Part shown: piece after piece, positions 1-8,766 of the stretch
Layout of the letters: every line of letters begins with the position of its first letter
Position numbering within the stretch: position 1 is the first letter of the stretch
Source of the DNA: Actinomycetes bacterium
GTDB taxonomy: Bacteria; Actinomycetota; Acidimicrobiia; Acidimicrobiales; RAAP-2
Length of the DNA stretch: 32,632 bases
NCBI GenBank assembly: GCA_021803085.1
Contig: JAJZMD010000240.1
Coordinates: 1-32,632, forward strand
Reading direction: 5' to 3'
The notes under the pieces: model-generated
Told to the model about the DNA's origin: nothing
The model's database searches: none
What the model saw: only the letters and a program-made list of their open reading frames with translations
Position numbers and translations under genes: made by a program

Positions 1-558
1 GCGAACCTCTTTAAAGCCCTCAAAAGCGCATCCAAGGGACTCCAGCTCTCGACAAAAGTCTCGTCGGTGGTGTTCCTCTACCTTTTCGAGAAGAAGTTCA
101 ACCTGAGAACGGAAGGTCTCGACAATACGAATTTTGCTCAGGTTGAAACATTTTTGTTGGGGCTGATCGAAAACCCAGCAGCCAAGTCAATCGCGACAAA
201 ATTGACGTTGGCGGTGTTCGGGAAGAACAACATCTTCGACGATCAGTTCATCGAGCTGATCAAGGCCTATGCGAACCAACTGAGGCTCGAGAGCGACGAG
301 CACACCGGGAACTACCTCCACCTCCTCTCGCTCAAGGTGTACGAGGGCTCCTACTGCCTGGACTTCAACTGTCCTCCTACACTGCCCCCCGATCCCGTGG
401 CGAGAGGTCCCGGGGTGCACTACGACCTGTTCTTCACCTTCTCGTCGGAGGACGCGGTCACCCGTGGTACGAACGGATTCTTCAAGACATTCAACGTCGA
501 CACGGGTTACTCGGCACCGACGTGGATTCCTTGGCAGTGCTCTCTTACGCACTGCTGA
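1..558 (+). CDS. Unrecognised protein, 3' part only
   Basis: The frame is open from the first base of the window to a TGA at 556-558, so the gene begins upstream and about 185 residues are visible. The internal ATG/GTG near 67 need not be the start. The N-terminal two thirds look helical, with AT-richer codons (aaa, ttt, aat, gaa) unlike every neighbouring gene. The C-terminal part is richer in Pro, Cys, Trp and Phe and ends in two Cys residues. I recognise no family and no catalytic motif. The base composition suggests recent transfer. No function can be assigned. The reading frame itself is supported by its length and by the absence of a better overlapping frame. Confidence 0.55.
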   Translation, partial: ANLFKALKSASKGLQLSTKVSSVVFLYLFEKKFNLRTEGLDNTNFAQVETFLLGLIENPAAKSIATKLTLAVFGKNNIFDDQFIELIKAYANQLRLESDEHTGNYLHLLSLKVYEGSYCLDFNCPPTLPPDPVARGPGVHYDLFFTFSSEDAVTRGTNGFFKTFNVDTGYSAPTWIPWQCSLTHC

Positions 559-560
559 TT

Positions 561-599
561 CGAAGAACCGGCACCGTGTCGCAGCTCTCCGGCTCTTCG
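561..599 (+). terminator. Hairpin just after the first gene
   Basis: Positions 561-571 pair with 589-599 as an 11-bp stem with one A/C mismatch and a 17-base loop, starting 2 bases after the stop at 558. The position fits a transcription terminator for the partial gene. There is no clear T-run after it, so this is a structural suggestion only. Confidence 0.35.
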
Positions 600-653
600 C
601 GATGAGACGTGGGGCGGCGGCGTCCAGTTCCTGGTCCTGGCATTCGGCGGGCG

Positions 654-2453
654 TCAAGAGTCCACTGCGCCGGCCTGCGGACGCCCTTGACCCCCGCCTT
701 CCGTGCTCAGCGACCCACACGAACCCGAGGAGTGCCGAAGAATTGTCCCTCCGCCGGGTTTGAGATCCGAGGGTCCTCGGTAGAATCTGTGAGTCCGGCC
801 CGACGGCCGGGTACCAGCCAAAGACGAAGCCCCTGGTAACCCCCTCCGCCCCAGGGGCTTCGTCGCGTCGGGGCCGTCGACACTCTGGTCGGGGCCGCCG
901 AGACTCTGGTCGGGGCCGCCGTGCGGCGCCGTTGGAGCGCGGTTCGGGAGCGCCACCAGGACGACGAGCGCGGCGGTCCCGACGACGATGGCGGCAATCG
1001 TCACCGCCAGGTCGAGCCCGTTCGTGAACGCCCCGCGTGCCGTCGTTGCGAGCTCGGCGCCCAGTTGCCCGCCGACCTTCGCCGCGACCGCCATCGCCCC
1101 TCCGAGGGAACCTTGGACGAGCGAGGCGACGCTCTGTGGGACGTGCGCGTGCTGGAGGACGGGCGAGAGCGTGTGCTGGTAGCGGCTGTTCAGCGCGCTG
1201 CCGAGGACCGCCACGCCAACCGCGCCGCCGATCTGCAGCGACGCGCTGTTCGTCGCGGAGCCGACACCGGCGCGATCGAGAGGCACCGAGCCCATCACCG
1301 ACTCCGTGCAGGGTGCGAAGGAGAGCCCCACGCCGGTCCCGATCATGAGGAAGGCAGGCAGGGCCTGGGTGTAGCCACCGTGAACCGACGTGAACGAGAG
1401 CATGGCGAAGCCTGCCGCCATGAGGCCGAGCCCTGCGAACACCACGGGTTTCGAGCCGAATTTCCGGTCGACGAGGATCGACAACGGCGCCATCACGAGG
1501 AGGAGGAACGCGATCGGCGCGATGCGCATGCCGGTGCCGAACGCGCTGTAGCCGAGCGAGAACTGGAGGAACTGGGTGAGAAGGAAGAGCCCGCCCATCA
1601 ACGCGAAGATGACGAGCCCCATTGCGAGGATCGCACCGCTGAAGCGTCTCGAGCGGAACAGCGAGAGCTCGATCATGGGGTGGTCCGAGCGCCGCTCCCA
1701 CGCGAAGAACGCGACGAGCAGGCCTGCGCCGCCGGTGACCGCGGCGAGTATCGACGGGGATCCCCAGGTGGCCGACGGTGCGTCGATGATGCCCCACAGG
1801 AGGAGCGACATGCCTGCGGTGGAGACGACGGCGCCGACAACGTCGGGCCTCTTCGCGAAGCGGTCCTTCGAATCGGGGACGAGCCACAGCATGAAGGCGA
1901 AGCCCACCGCACAGATCGGCACGTTGACGAGGAACACCGATCCCCACCAGAAGTGCGCGAGGAGCCAGCCGCCGATCACCGGCCCGACCGCCACGCCGAG
2001 GCCGGTGGCGCCCGACCAGAAGCCGATCGCCTGCGCCCGCTCACGCGGGTCGGTGAAGACGTTGGTGAGCACGGAGAGGGTGGACGGCATGATGGCCGCC
2101 GCGCCGACGCCCTGGAGCGCGCGCGCGGCGATCAGGTGCGCAGGGCTCCCCGAGAAGGCCGATGCGGCCGAGCCTGCCCCGAACACCGCGACGCCTGCGA
2201 CGAGCATCCACTTGCGCCCGAGACGGTCGCCCAAGCTGCCGAAGACGAGCAGGAGGCCGGCGAAGACCACTGCGTAGACGTCGACGACCCACTGCAAGTC
2301 GCTCGACGACGCGTGCAGCGAGCGGATGATGTCGGGGATCGCCACGTTGAGGATCGTGGTGTCGAGGCTCGTGACGAGAAGGCTGACGCACAGGATCGCC
2401 AGCACGACCCAGCGGTGCGGGACGGGGACGTCGGCCCGGTCAGCAGGCAGCAT
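654..2453 (-). CDS. DHA2-family MFS multidrug exporter (EmrB/QacA type)
   Basis: A proton-coupled inner-membrane exporter of the 14-TM DHA2 family, which expels hydrophobic drugs and other toxic molecules. The sequence begins with a TM helix after RWVVLAI and has motif A (GSLGDRLGRKWM) after TM2. Motif C (GVAVGPVIGG) follows in TM5, and hydrophobic helices continue to about residue 520. The ATG at 2453 is chosen; a GTG at 2483 would add ten residues, and neither has a convincing Shine-Dalgarno. The last ~70 codons are odd: they are hydrophilic and Gly/Pro/Ser-rich, run through a 21-bp tandem repeat and a terminator-like hairpin, and include a rare TTA codon. The true stop may have been lost there. 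A MarR regulator lies directly upstream on the same strand, the usual partner of such pumps. Substrate unknown. Confidence 0.88.
   Translation of the reverse strand: MLPADRADVPVPHRWVVLAILCVSLLVTSLDTTILNVAIPDIIRSLHASSSDLQWVVDVYAVVFAGLLLVFGSLGDRLGRKWMLVAGVAVFGAGSAASAFSGSPAHLIAARALQGVGAAAIMPSTLSVLTNVFTDPRERAQAIGFWSGATGLGVAVGPVIGGWLLAHFWWGSVFLVNVPICAVGFAFMLWLVPDSKDRFAKRPDVVGAVVSTAGMSLLLWGIIDAPSATWGSPSILAAVTGGAGLLVAFFAWERRSDHPMIELSLFRSRRFSGAILAMGLVIFALMGGLFLLTQFLQFSLGYSAFGTGMRIAPIAFLLLVMAPLSILVDRKFGSKPVVFAGLGLMAAGFAMLSFTSVHGGYTQALPAFLMIGTGVGLSFAPCTESVMGSVPLDRAGVGSATNSASLQIGGAVGVAVLGSALNSRYQHTLSPVLQHAHVPQSVASLVQGSLGGAMAVAAKVGGQLGAELATTARGAFTNGLDLAVTIAAIVVGTAALVVLVALPNRAPTAPHGGPDQSLGGPDQSVDGPDATKPLGRRGLPGASSLAGTRPSGRTHRFYRGPSDLKPGGGTILRHSSGSCGSLSTEGGGQGRPQAGAVDS
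823..864 (-). terminator. Strong hairpin, probable terminator inside the exporter's C-terminal frame
   Basis: A perfect 14-bp inverted repeat, 823-836 with 851-864, is separated by a 14-base loop. Read on the minus strand it is followed by TTT. It lies within the last part of the exporter reading frame, about 170 bases before its stop, which is unusual for a terminator. Confidence 0.5.
867..921. repeat. 21-bp tandem repeat, about 2.6 copies
   Basis: Units at 867-887 and 888-908 differ at two bases and are followed by a 13-base partial copy to 921. On the minus strand they encode the GGPDQS-type repeat in the exporter tail. Confidence 0.8.
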
Positions 2454-2685
2454 GACAGGGGGTGGTCGCGGGTCCCTCCGCACGCGTGACGTTCACGGCG
2501 TCCGGGTCGCGCTTGGGGCACCTCGATCGCAGGACACCCGCGCGCGGCCACACGTCTCGCACGCTAAGAAGCCGCCGGCGAGGGAGGCAGGGCCGAACGT
2601 CCCGAATGCCGCCTCGCGCCAACGCCGCGCGCATCACCGCGCGCGCTCACCGAGCGGACGCGGGCTTCCCTGCGGACGCGCGGTG

Positions 2686-3141
2686 CTAGGCGGACAGCCC
2701 GTGGGCGGGGTCCCCGGGCGGACCCTGCTCCGCCTCTGGGGAGGCGATCCGTGCGAGGACGCGCGCCACGTGCAGGCGCTCCTCTCCGCTGATGCCGGCG
2801 AGGGCCTGCCTCCACTCGCTCACGGTGCGCCCGCGCACGGCCACCAGAAGCTGCGTGCCGGCCTCGGTCAGCCGGATCTGCAGCTCGCGACGGTCGCGGC
2901 CGCGGCGGTGCCGCACGATGAGCTGGCGCTCCGCCAACGTGTCGCACAGACGCGTCGCGGTCGACGGCGCGATCGAGAGCGCGTCCGCGAGGTCGATCAG
3001 CCTGGACTCGCCGAGGCGCTCGAGCCGGTCGAGGAGGCGCAGCTGGGTGGTGGTGATCCCCCCACCGAGGTCGTTCAGCGCGTGGTCGCCGATGGCGCGG
3101 AGCGCCGACTGTGCCGTGTCGATCGTCTCGACGAAGGCCAT
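2686..3141 (-). CDS. MarR-family transcriptional regulator
   Basis: A 151-residue winged-helix regulator of the MarR family, which as dimers usually repress efflux or stress genes until bound by a small ligand. The central part shows the MarR core: ITTTQLRLLDRL, then LADALSIAPSTATRLCDTL as the recognition helix region. It is followed by the basic wing RHRRGRDRRELQIRLTEAG. The ATG at 3141 is chosen because GAAGGGG precedes it closely; a GTG at 3207 would add 22 residues without a better ribosome site. It lies 232 bp upstream of the DHA2 exporter on the same strand, so control of that pump and of itself is the natural inference. No clear palindromic operator was identified between the genes. 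Confidence 0.85.
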   Translation of the reverse strand: MAFVETIDTAQSALRAIGDHALNDLGGGITTTQLRLLDRLERLGESRLIDLADALSIAPSTATRLCDTLAERQLIVRHRRGRDRRELQIRLTEAGTQLLVAVRGRTVSEWRQALAGISGEERLHVARVLARIASPEAEQGPPGDPAHGLSA

Positions 3142-3311
3142 AACCCCTTCGATGGACGCGGAGTGGGCGGACGGTTCTGGAAGCGCCGTCACGAGGCGAC
3201 CCCACACGTCATTGCGGGATGCATCATTTCCCCTCCGCTGGTGAAGTGCCGGGAACGACCGGCGAGGTTACTGTAGGCGAAAGAATAGCCGAACCGCCTG
3301 TTCAGCGCAGT

Positions 3312-3340
3312 GAACCGGCAGCTTCCTGCCGCTCCGGTTC
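3312..3340. other. Nested inverted repeat before the membrane-protein gene
   Basis: GAACCGG at 3312-3318 pairs with CCGGTTC at 3334-3340. A smaller hairpin, GGCAG/CTGCC (3317-3321 with 3326-3330), nests in it. It lies about 32 bases before the ATG at 3372, in the leader or promoter of the gene. It could be an operator or mRNA structure; role unknown. Confidence 0.35.
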
Positions 3341-3371
3341 TCGTTGAGAGCGTTCCGAACGAGGAGCCCCG

Positions 3372-4160
3372 ATGGACGCCGAGGCCTACGTCGACATGCT
3401 GCCATGGCTGGTCTTCGTCATGATGGATCGCAAGCTCGGGCTCGGCGTGGCGTGGGCGGGAGGGAGCTCCCTCGGTTGCAGCGCCGGGCTCGTGATCTGG
3501 TCCTACTGGCGCGGGCGGTACGCGCTCCTGCCGAGCATCGCCACGGGGATCTTCGCAGCCTGCCTCGTGTCGGCGCTGGTCTTCCCTGCCTGGAACGACC
3601 AGGTGAGCCTCCCCCGGGCGCTGGTCGTCGCCACGCTCGGCCTGCTCGCGTTCGGGTCGCTGCGCTTCACCCCGCTGAGCGAGACCTACACGGTCCGGCT
3701 CGTCGCACCGGGCCTGCGCGAGGACCCGCGCTTTCGCAAGGTGAACGTCGAGATGACCCTGGCGTGGGGGGTCGGGTCGCTTGTCGTCGCGCTCGCGTGC
3801 AGCACGACTGCGCTGCTGCCCGGCCGGCTCGCCTTCACGCTGCTCGACTGGGTGGCGCCGCTCGTGCTCGCCACCGTCACGATCCTGTGGTCTGCGCGGC
3901 GCTGGGAGCTGTTCCGGCTCGCCGTCGACGCGGACCCAGCGCTTCACCACGTCGTGGAACCCAGCGTCCACGCACACCTCGGGACCCGCGGCTCGATCAG
4001 CCCCTTCGGGACACGGCCATTGCCGTCGCGAAGGGCGACGTCCCCCGAGCTCTCCGAGCCTGCGAGGGACGGTGAGCCGGCGGGGGAGGGGGGTCGGGAC
4101 GCGATCATCCGGCAGCTGCCGGTCCGCGGGCGCAACGTCGAAGCCGCCCGGGCCGACTAG
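3372..4160 (+). CDS. Multi-pass membrane protein of unknown function
   Basis: A 262-residue protein with about six hydrophobic segments in residues 20-190 and a hydrophilic, Arg/Glu/Pro-rich tail of about 70 residues. The start is supported by GAGGAG ten bases upstream of the ATG. A loop between the third and fourth helices (residues ~95-130) holds the polar stretch RFTPLSETYTVRLVAPG. I see no catalytic or transport motif. The overall shape recalls septation-protein-A-like membrane proteins, but this is weak. It is divergent from the MarR/exporter unit and 296 bp before the ABC operon, so it is probably transcribed alone. Confidence 0.75.
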   Translation: MDAEAYVDMLPWLVFVMMDRKLGLGVAWAGGSSLGCSAGLVIWSYWRGRYALLPSIATGIFAACLVSALVFPAWNDQVSLPRALVVATLGLLAFGSLRFTPLSETYTVRLVAPGLREDPRFRKVNVEMTLAWGVGSLVVALACSTTALLPGRLAFTLLDWVAPLVLATVTILWSARRWELFRLAVDADPALHHVVEPSVHAHLGTRGSISPFGTRPLPSRRATSPELSEPARDGEPAGEGGRDAIIRQLPVRGRNVEAARAD

Positions 4161-4217
4161 GGCCCCGCCCGGCGTCACCGGCCCCGCCCGGCGTCACCGG
4201 CCCCGCCCGGCGTCACC
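4161..4217. repeat. 19-bp tandem repeat, three identical copies
   Basis: Units 4161-4179, 4180-4198 and 4199-4217 are identical (GGCCCCGCCCGGCGTCACC). They begin directly after the stop of the membrane-protein gene. The reverse complement shares GGTGACGCC with the 19-bp repeats at 11637-11693. Confidence 0.9.
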
Positions 4218-4297
4218 GGCCGGGTGCGGCGGCGAACGGCGACCGCGGTGATTCGTCCGCCTCGCAATCCCGCGGTGCCGAACGCCATACCCACACG

Positions 4298-4326
4298 TTG
4301 ACTCGGCACAACGGTTTGCAATAGGG
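4298..4326 (+). promoter_or_regulatory. Weak candidate promoter for the ABC operon
   Basis: TTGACT at 4298-4303 is a good -35 match in a locally AT-richer stretch, but the -10 region 16-18 bases later (around CAATAGGG) matches poorly. It lies about 130 bases before the operon's first start codon. Confidence 0.2.
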
Positions 4327-4456
4327 ACCTTGGTCATGAGAACGCGTCACAGGCAAGGAGCCGGTCGGTCCCCGTCCGGCGCTTCCGGCGTCCGACGGAC
4401 GGCGTGGGCAGGACCTTCGGCACTGTCTCGTTGATCAGCCGGCGACGCACCATGCG

Positions 4457-5842
4457 ATGGTGGAGGAGCACGACCTCGGCCTGGGCTCGCGTGCGCCAGG
4501 CGGGACCGACCAAGAGCGGCGGCCCCGCGGCGTGCGGACCTCCCGGGTGGCGCGGGTCGTGCCCGCGCTCGTCACCGTCCTTCTGGCGGCGGTGTTGGCG
4601 GGGTGCGCATCGACGTCCACCAACGCTCCCGAGGGCACCACGACGGGCGTGTACTCGACACGCGTCGTCGTGGGTGCGCTCGTCTCGCAGACCGGCCCGC
4701 TGCCCGCCCTGTTCGCCCCGGTGGTCACAGGGGCGCGTGCGTACCTCGACATGGTCGACGCGAAGGGCGGCGTGGACGGCCGCAAGATCGACCTCGCCTA
4801 CACGCTCGACGACCAGTCCAGCCCGTCGATCGACGCGAGCCAGGCCCGGACGCTGGTCGACCAGTACCACGTGTTCGCAGTGGTGGCGGTGGCGACTGCG
4901 TCGTTCGCCGGCGGCAAGTTCCTCGCCGCGCAAGGCGTGCCGACGTTCGGGCTGAACGTGAACCCCCAGTGGATGGACGGCCCGAGCCTGTACGGCAACA
5001 GCGGCTCGTTCATCACATTCACGTCTCCCAACGTCCAGGCCGCGTTCGTCGCCCAGCAGCACCACGTCCACGCGGCGGCGGTGCTGGCCTACAACGTCGC
5101 CCAGTCCCAGCAGGGCTGCAGAGGCATGGTGAACGGGCTCCGCAGGTACCACGTCCCCATCGCCTACGAGGACCTCGCGATCCCCGCCCCGGCCAGCGAC
5201 CTCCACGCCGACGTGACCCGCATGAAGCAGGCGAAGGTGGACATGGTCGTGTCGTGCATGACACTCAGCGGCAACGTGCTGTTGTCCCAGACGATGAGAG
5301 CGACAGGCATGTCGGGCGTCACGCAGCTGTGGGCGACAGGCTACGACGAGAACGCCATCCGCCAGCACACGTCGTCGATGCAAGGTGCCTACTTCATGCA
5401 GCCCAACGTGCCGTTCGAGGTCACGAAGCTCCAACCCGGCCTCTACCCGGGGATGGACCAGTTCCAGAAGATGCTGAAGCGGTACTTCCCGCGCACCTTG
5501 CCCTCGGAGACGGCGCTCGCGGGCTGGACGAGCGCGGCCCTCTTCGTCGAGGGCCTGAGGGCGGTGGGCCGGAACCTGACGCGGAGCCGCCTGGTGCATG
5601 CCATCAACACGTTCAAGTCGTTCACCGCCGACACAATCCTCGCTCCGGTCGACTGGCGCACCGCCCACACGAGCTCCGGCCCGATCAACTGCAATGCGTT
5701 CGTCCAAGCCGAGGGGAAGACGTTCGTCCCCGTCTACGGCACGGAGAAGAGCGTGTTCTCCTGCTTCGAGACGCCCCATCCCCCGGTGACAAGACCGATC
5801 AGCGTGCTGAACCCCGTGCCAGCCGGCGTGCCACCGGCCTGA
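4457..5842 (+). CDS. Branched-chain amino-acid-type ABC substrate-binding lipoprotein
   Basis: A periplasmic-binding-protein fold type I (LivJ-like) receptor anchored as a lipoprotein, which delivers its ligand to the downstream permease. A hydrophobic signal ends in the lipobox LAGC near residue 50. The mature part begins with the family's VVVGALVSQTGPLPALF and contains KGGVDGRKIDLAYTLDDQ, typical of this class. The ATG at 4457 gives an unusually long polar leader of about 25 residues. A GTG at 4532 would give a normal signal peptide (MRTSRVARVVPALV...) and may be the real start. The next gene begins 21 bp after the stop. The ligand cannot be read from sequence; besides Leu/Ile/Val, this family binds amides, urea and aromatic acids. 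Confidence 0.88.
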   Translation: MVEEHDLGLGSRAPGGTDQERRPRGVRTSRVARVVPALVTVLLAAVLAGCASTSTNAPEGTTTGVYSTRVVVGALVSQTGPLPALFAPVVTGARAYLDMVDAKGGVDGRKIDLAYTLDDQSSPSIDASQARTLVDQYHVFAVVAVATASFAGGKFLAAQGVPTFGLNVNPQWMDGPSLYGNSGSFITFTSPNVQAAFVAQQHHVHAAAVLAYNVAQSQQGCRGMVNGLRRYHVPIAYEDLAIPAPASDLHADVTRMKQAKVDMVVSCMTLSGNVLLSQTMRATGMSGVTQLWATGYDENAIRQHTSSMQGAYFMQPNVPFEVTKLQPGLYPGMDQFQKMLKRYFPRTLPSETALAGWTSAALFVEGLRAVGRNLTRSRLVHAINTFKSFTADTILAPVDWRTAHTSSGPINCNAFVQAEGKTFVPVYGTEKSVFSCFETPHPPVTRPISVLNPVPAGVPPA

Positions 5843-5863
5843 TCAGAAGAGCGCGGGCACGTC

Positions 5864-8005
5864 GTGGCGCTCTTCCTCTCGTTCCTCCTCCCCGGCATCC
5901 CCTACGGATGCGCCTACGCGCTCATGGGGGCCGGGCTGGTGCTCACCTACCGGGCGTCGGGCGTGTTCAACCTCGCCTTCGGCGCCCAGGCATACGTCTC
6001 GGCGATCATCTTCTCGATCGCCGTGCACGACGCCTGGCCGTCCTGGGCTGCTTTCGTCGTCGCGGTCCTGGTCGCGAGCCCCGCCATCGGGCTCGCCGTG
6101 GAGCGGCTCCTCTTCCGCTACACGCGCACGGCCGGGCCGCTGGTCAAGCTCGTCCCGGCCCTCGGTCTCCTCATCGCCATCCCGAGCGTCACGCAGATGA
6201 TCATCGGGACGGCGACACGCCTCCCGTCCTCGCTCGTGCTGCAGACCTGGAAGATCTACTTCCACCTGGGCAGCACCCCGGTGAGCGGCGGGGAGCTGTC
6301 CACCACGGTGATCACCGTGGTGGTGGTCGGGCTGTTCGCGCTGGTGCTGCGCTCCAGCACCCTCGGGTTGCGCATGCGGGCCGTGGTGGAGAGTCCCCGG
6401 ATGGCGGAGCTGTCCGGCGTGCGGGCCGACCGCACGAGCGCCACGGCTTGGGTGCTCTCCAGCCTCTTCGCGGGGCTGGCCGGGGTCCTCCTCGCCCCGA
6501 TCTTCGCCACCGTGAGCGCTCCCAATTTCACGGCTCTGCTCGTCGCGGCCGTCGCCGCGGCTGCCATCGGCGGCTTCGAGAGCCTGCCGCTCGCCTTGGG
6601 CGGAGCCATCGGGCTCGGGATCTCCCAGCAGCTCCTGGCCGGCTACCTGCCGTCGGGGACGATCCTGTCCTCGGGCCTGCGCCCGGCGTTCCCGTTCGTG
6701 GTCCTGGCGGTCGCGCTCGTCGCCCGCCGGACCCTACGCCAGTCCTCGGCGCGAGACCCGCTCGCCAGCTGTGACCCGCCGGCCCTCGCCTTTCGGGCTC
6801 CGGCGCGCATGGCCCAGGTCGCCGTCGGCAGCCGGGCGTTCGGCGCGCTCGTCGCGGGCATGCTCGTGGCCACGACCCTGGTCCTCGTCCCAGGGAGCTG
6901 GGAGTTCGTCTTCACCCTCGGCGCCGTGCTCTCGATCGTCTTCCTCTCCATCACCCTGCTCACCGGGATGGGCGGCCAGATCTCCCTCGGCCAGGCAGCG
7001 TTCGCCGGCGCGGGGGCCTTCACCGTCGGCCAGCTGGCCATGCATGCGGTGCCGGTCCTGGCCGCCGTGCTGCTCGGCGGCCTGCTGGCCGCGGCGCTCG
7101 GCACCGTGGTCGCGCTGCCGGCCCTGCGTCTCGGCGGCGTGGCCGTCGGCCTCCTCACGTTGTCGTTCGCCCTGCTGGCGACAAACGTCCTGTTCCTCTA
7201 CCCATGGTCCGGCAATGGCGCGACCGGGCTCACAGTGCCGCGTCCAAGGCTGGGCGCCGTCAGCTTCGCCGGCAGCGGAGCGTTCTTCTGGCTGGTCCTG
7301 GCCTTCCTGGTCGTGTTGGCGGGGGCGGTGAAGCTGGTCCAGTGGGGGACGATCGGCCAGGAGCTCGCCGCCCTTCGCGGCTCGGAGAGGGGGTCGGCGG
7401 CCATCGGGATCGACATGCGCCGACTGCGTGTCGTGGCGTTCACGTTGTCGGCGGGCATTGCCGGGATCGGCGGCGCCCTGTACGCGTGCTTGCAGCAGTC
7501 GATCTCTGTCAACGACTTCAACTACCAGTTCTCGCTCGTGTACGTCGTCGTGGTGGCCGCGGTCGGCGTGTACTCGGTCGCCGGCGCGCTGGAAGCCGGA
7601 GTCCTCTACGCCGTGCTCATGCAGCTGACCAGCACCCTGTCGAGCCGCTTCAGCTCGCTGCTCGCGCTCGTCTTCGCGCTGGCGGCGCTCAGCTATGTCC
7701 GCCACCCCGAGGGCGTGGTCGCCTACGCCAAGGCGTGGGTGCTCGACCGGGCGGAGCAGCTGACCCGCCACTTCCAGCGGGCAGAGCCCCCGGGCACGGG
7801 CTCTCGTGGCGCAGCGGGGCGGGCCGAGGGGCGTGCGGCGGGGCGGGCCGAGGGGCCGCAGCCCGCTTGCCTTGGCGAGGCCGAGGAAGCGGGCGGCCGG
7901 GATCTCCGAGCGACGGCTGGTGCCGGCGCCGCACGGCCGCCCGCTGCCAACGGGCAGGGCCGCAGTCACCTCCGCTCCCGTCTGCACGGCGGCGACCGGC
8001 GATGA
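5864..8005 (+). CDS. Fused LivH-LivM ABC permease
   Basis: A single 713-residue polypeptide carrying both membrane subunits of a branched-chain amino-acid-type importer. Residues 1-300 are LivH-like (FLLPGIPYGCAYALMGAG, then VFNLAFGAQ). Residues ~320-630 are LivM-like, with the hallmark GMGGQISLGQAAFAGAGAF and later the IGIDMRRLRVVAFTLSAG coupling region. About 16 hydrophobic helices are visible. The last ~75 residues are a low-complexity Ala/Gly/Arg tail (GRAEGRAAGRAEG). The start is the GTG at 5864. The usual E. coli arrangement has separate livH and livM; fused forms are known in Actinobacteria. Its TGA overlaps the ATG of the first ATPase, so translation is probably coupled. Confidence 0.9.
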   Translation: MALFLSFLLPGIPYGCAYALMGAGLVLTYRASGVFNLAFGAQAYVSAIIFSIAVHDAWPSWAAFVVAVLVASPAIGLAVERLLFRYTRTAGPLVKLVPALGLLIAIPSVTQMIIGTATRLPSSLVLQTWKIYFHLGSTPVSGGELSTTVITVVVVGLFALVLRSSTLGLRMRAVVESPRMAELSGVRADRTSATAWVLSSLFAGLAGVLLAPIFATVSAPNFTALLVAAVAAAAIGGFESLPLALGGAIGLGISQQLLAGYLPSGTILSSGLRPAFPFVVLAVALVARRTLRQSSARDPLASCDPPALAFRAPARMAQVAVGSRAFGALVAGMLVATTLVLVPGSWEFVFTLGAVLSIVFLSITLLTGMGGQISLGQAAFAGAGAFTVGQLAMHAVPVLAAVLLGGLLAAALGTVVALPALRLGGVAVGLLTLSFALLATNVLFLYPWSGNGATGLTVPRPRLGAVSFAGSGAFFWLVLAFLVVLAGAVKLVQWGTIGQELAALRGSERGSAAIGIDMRRLRVVAFTLSAGIAGIGGALYACLQQSISVNDFNYQFSLVYVVVVAAVGVYSVAGALEAGVLYAVLMQLTSTLSSRFSSLLALVFALAALSYVRHPEGVVAYAKAWVLDRAEQLTRHFQRAEPPGTGSRGAAGRAEGRAAGRAEGPQPACLGEAEEAGGRDLRATAGAGAARPPAANGQGRSHLRSRLHGGDRR

Positions 8006-8766
8006 TCGAACCCCTGCTCGAGACCGCGGGCCTGACCAAGCGGTTCGGACGCGTCGTCGCGTTGTCGGACGTGTCGCTGCGCATCGACGCCGGCGGGTCG
8101 GTCGGCGTCGTCGGACCGAACGGCGCAGGCAAGACGACGCTGTTCGACTGCGTGCTCGGCGTCGTGAAGCCCGACGCCGGCTGGGTCGCCTTCGACGGGA
8201 GGCGAATCGACCGGCTGCCGACCTTTCGCCGCGCGTTGCTCGGCATCGGCAGGACGTTCCAGCGCCTCGAGCTGTTCGGCGGGATGACGCCGCGCGAGCA
8301 CCTCTGCGTGACCGAGAGGGTGCGGGGCGGGCGCGGGCGGTTGTGGAAGGACGTAATCGGATTGGGACGGCCGTCGCCGCGAGAGCGCCGCGAGGCCGAC
8401 GACCTGCTCGCACTCGTCGGGCTCGAGGACGTGGCGGACGTGCCCGTCGAGGCGCTGAACCTCGGGCGGTCCCGGCTGGTCGAGCTCGCGCGGGCGCTGG
8501 TCGGCCCACCCGAGCTCCTCATGCTGGACGAGCCGTCGTCGGGGCTCGACGACGCCGAGCGCGCCATCTTGGTCTCGGTGCTCGAGCGGGTCCGTCACGA
8601 GCGCGGGGTGGCGGTGGTACTGGTCGAGCACGACCTGGACCTGGTGACCGCAGTGGTGGACCGGCTCGTGGTGCTGGACGTGGGAAGGGTGATCGCCGAC
8701 GGTCCGGTCGACACGGTGCTGTCCGACGCCGCGGTCCGCAGCGCCTACCTCGGTTCGGGCCGGTGA
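8002..8766 (+). CDS. livG: ABC transporter ATPase, LivG type
   Basis: A 254-residue cytoplasmic ATPase that powers the LivHM permease together with LivF. Walker A is GPNGAGKTT (38-46), Walker B ELLMLDE (171-177, catalytic E177) and the H-loop VEHD (H210). The ABC signature is degenerate: where the family has LSYGQQ, residues 152-157 read LNLGRS, losing the Ser that contacts ATP. Thus one of the two composite ATP sites of a LivF-LivG dimer should be weak. The ATG overlaps the permease stop (ATGA), and the stop overlaps the GTG of livF (GTGA). Confidence 0.92.
   Translation: MIEPLLETAGLTKRFGRVVALSDVSLRIDAGGSVGVVGPNGAGKTTLFDCVLGVVKPDAGWVAFDGRRIDRLPTFRRALLGIGRTFQRLELFGGMTPREHLCVTERVRGGRGRLWKDVIGLGRPSPRERREADDLLALVGLEDVADVPVEALNLGRSRLVELARALVGPPELLMLDEPSSGLDDAERAILVSVLERVRHERGVAVVLVEHDLDLVTAVVDRLVVLDVGRVIADGPVDTVLSDAAVRSAYLGSGR

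Noticed and set aside
921-2489. Long plus-strand open frame of about 520 codons
   Set aside because: It lies opposite the DHA2 exporter, is Arg/Glu/His-rich low-complexity, and is a high-GC shadow of the real gene.
4603-6774. Open frame of more than 700 codons across the binding-protein and permease genes
   Set aside because: It is Arg/Pro-rich without any domain and overlaps two clearly identified genes in another frame.
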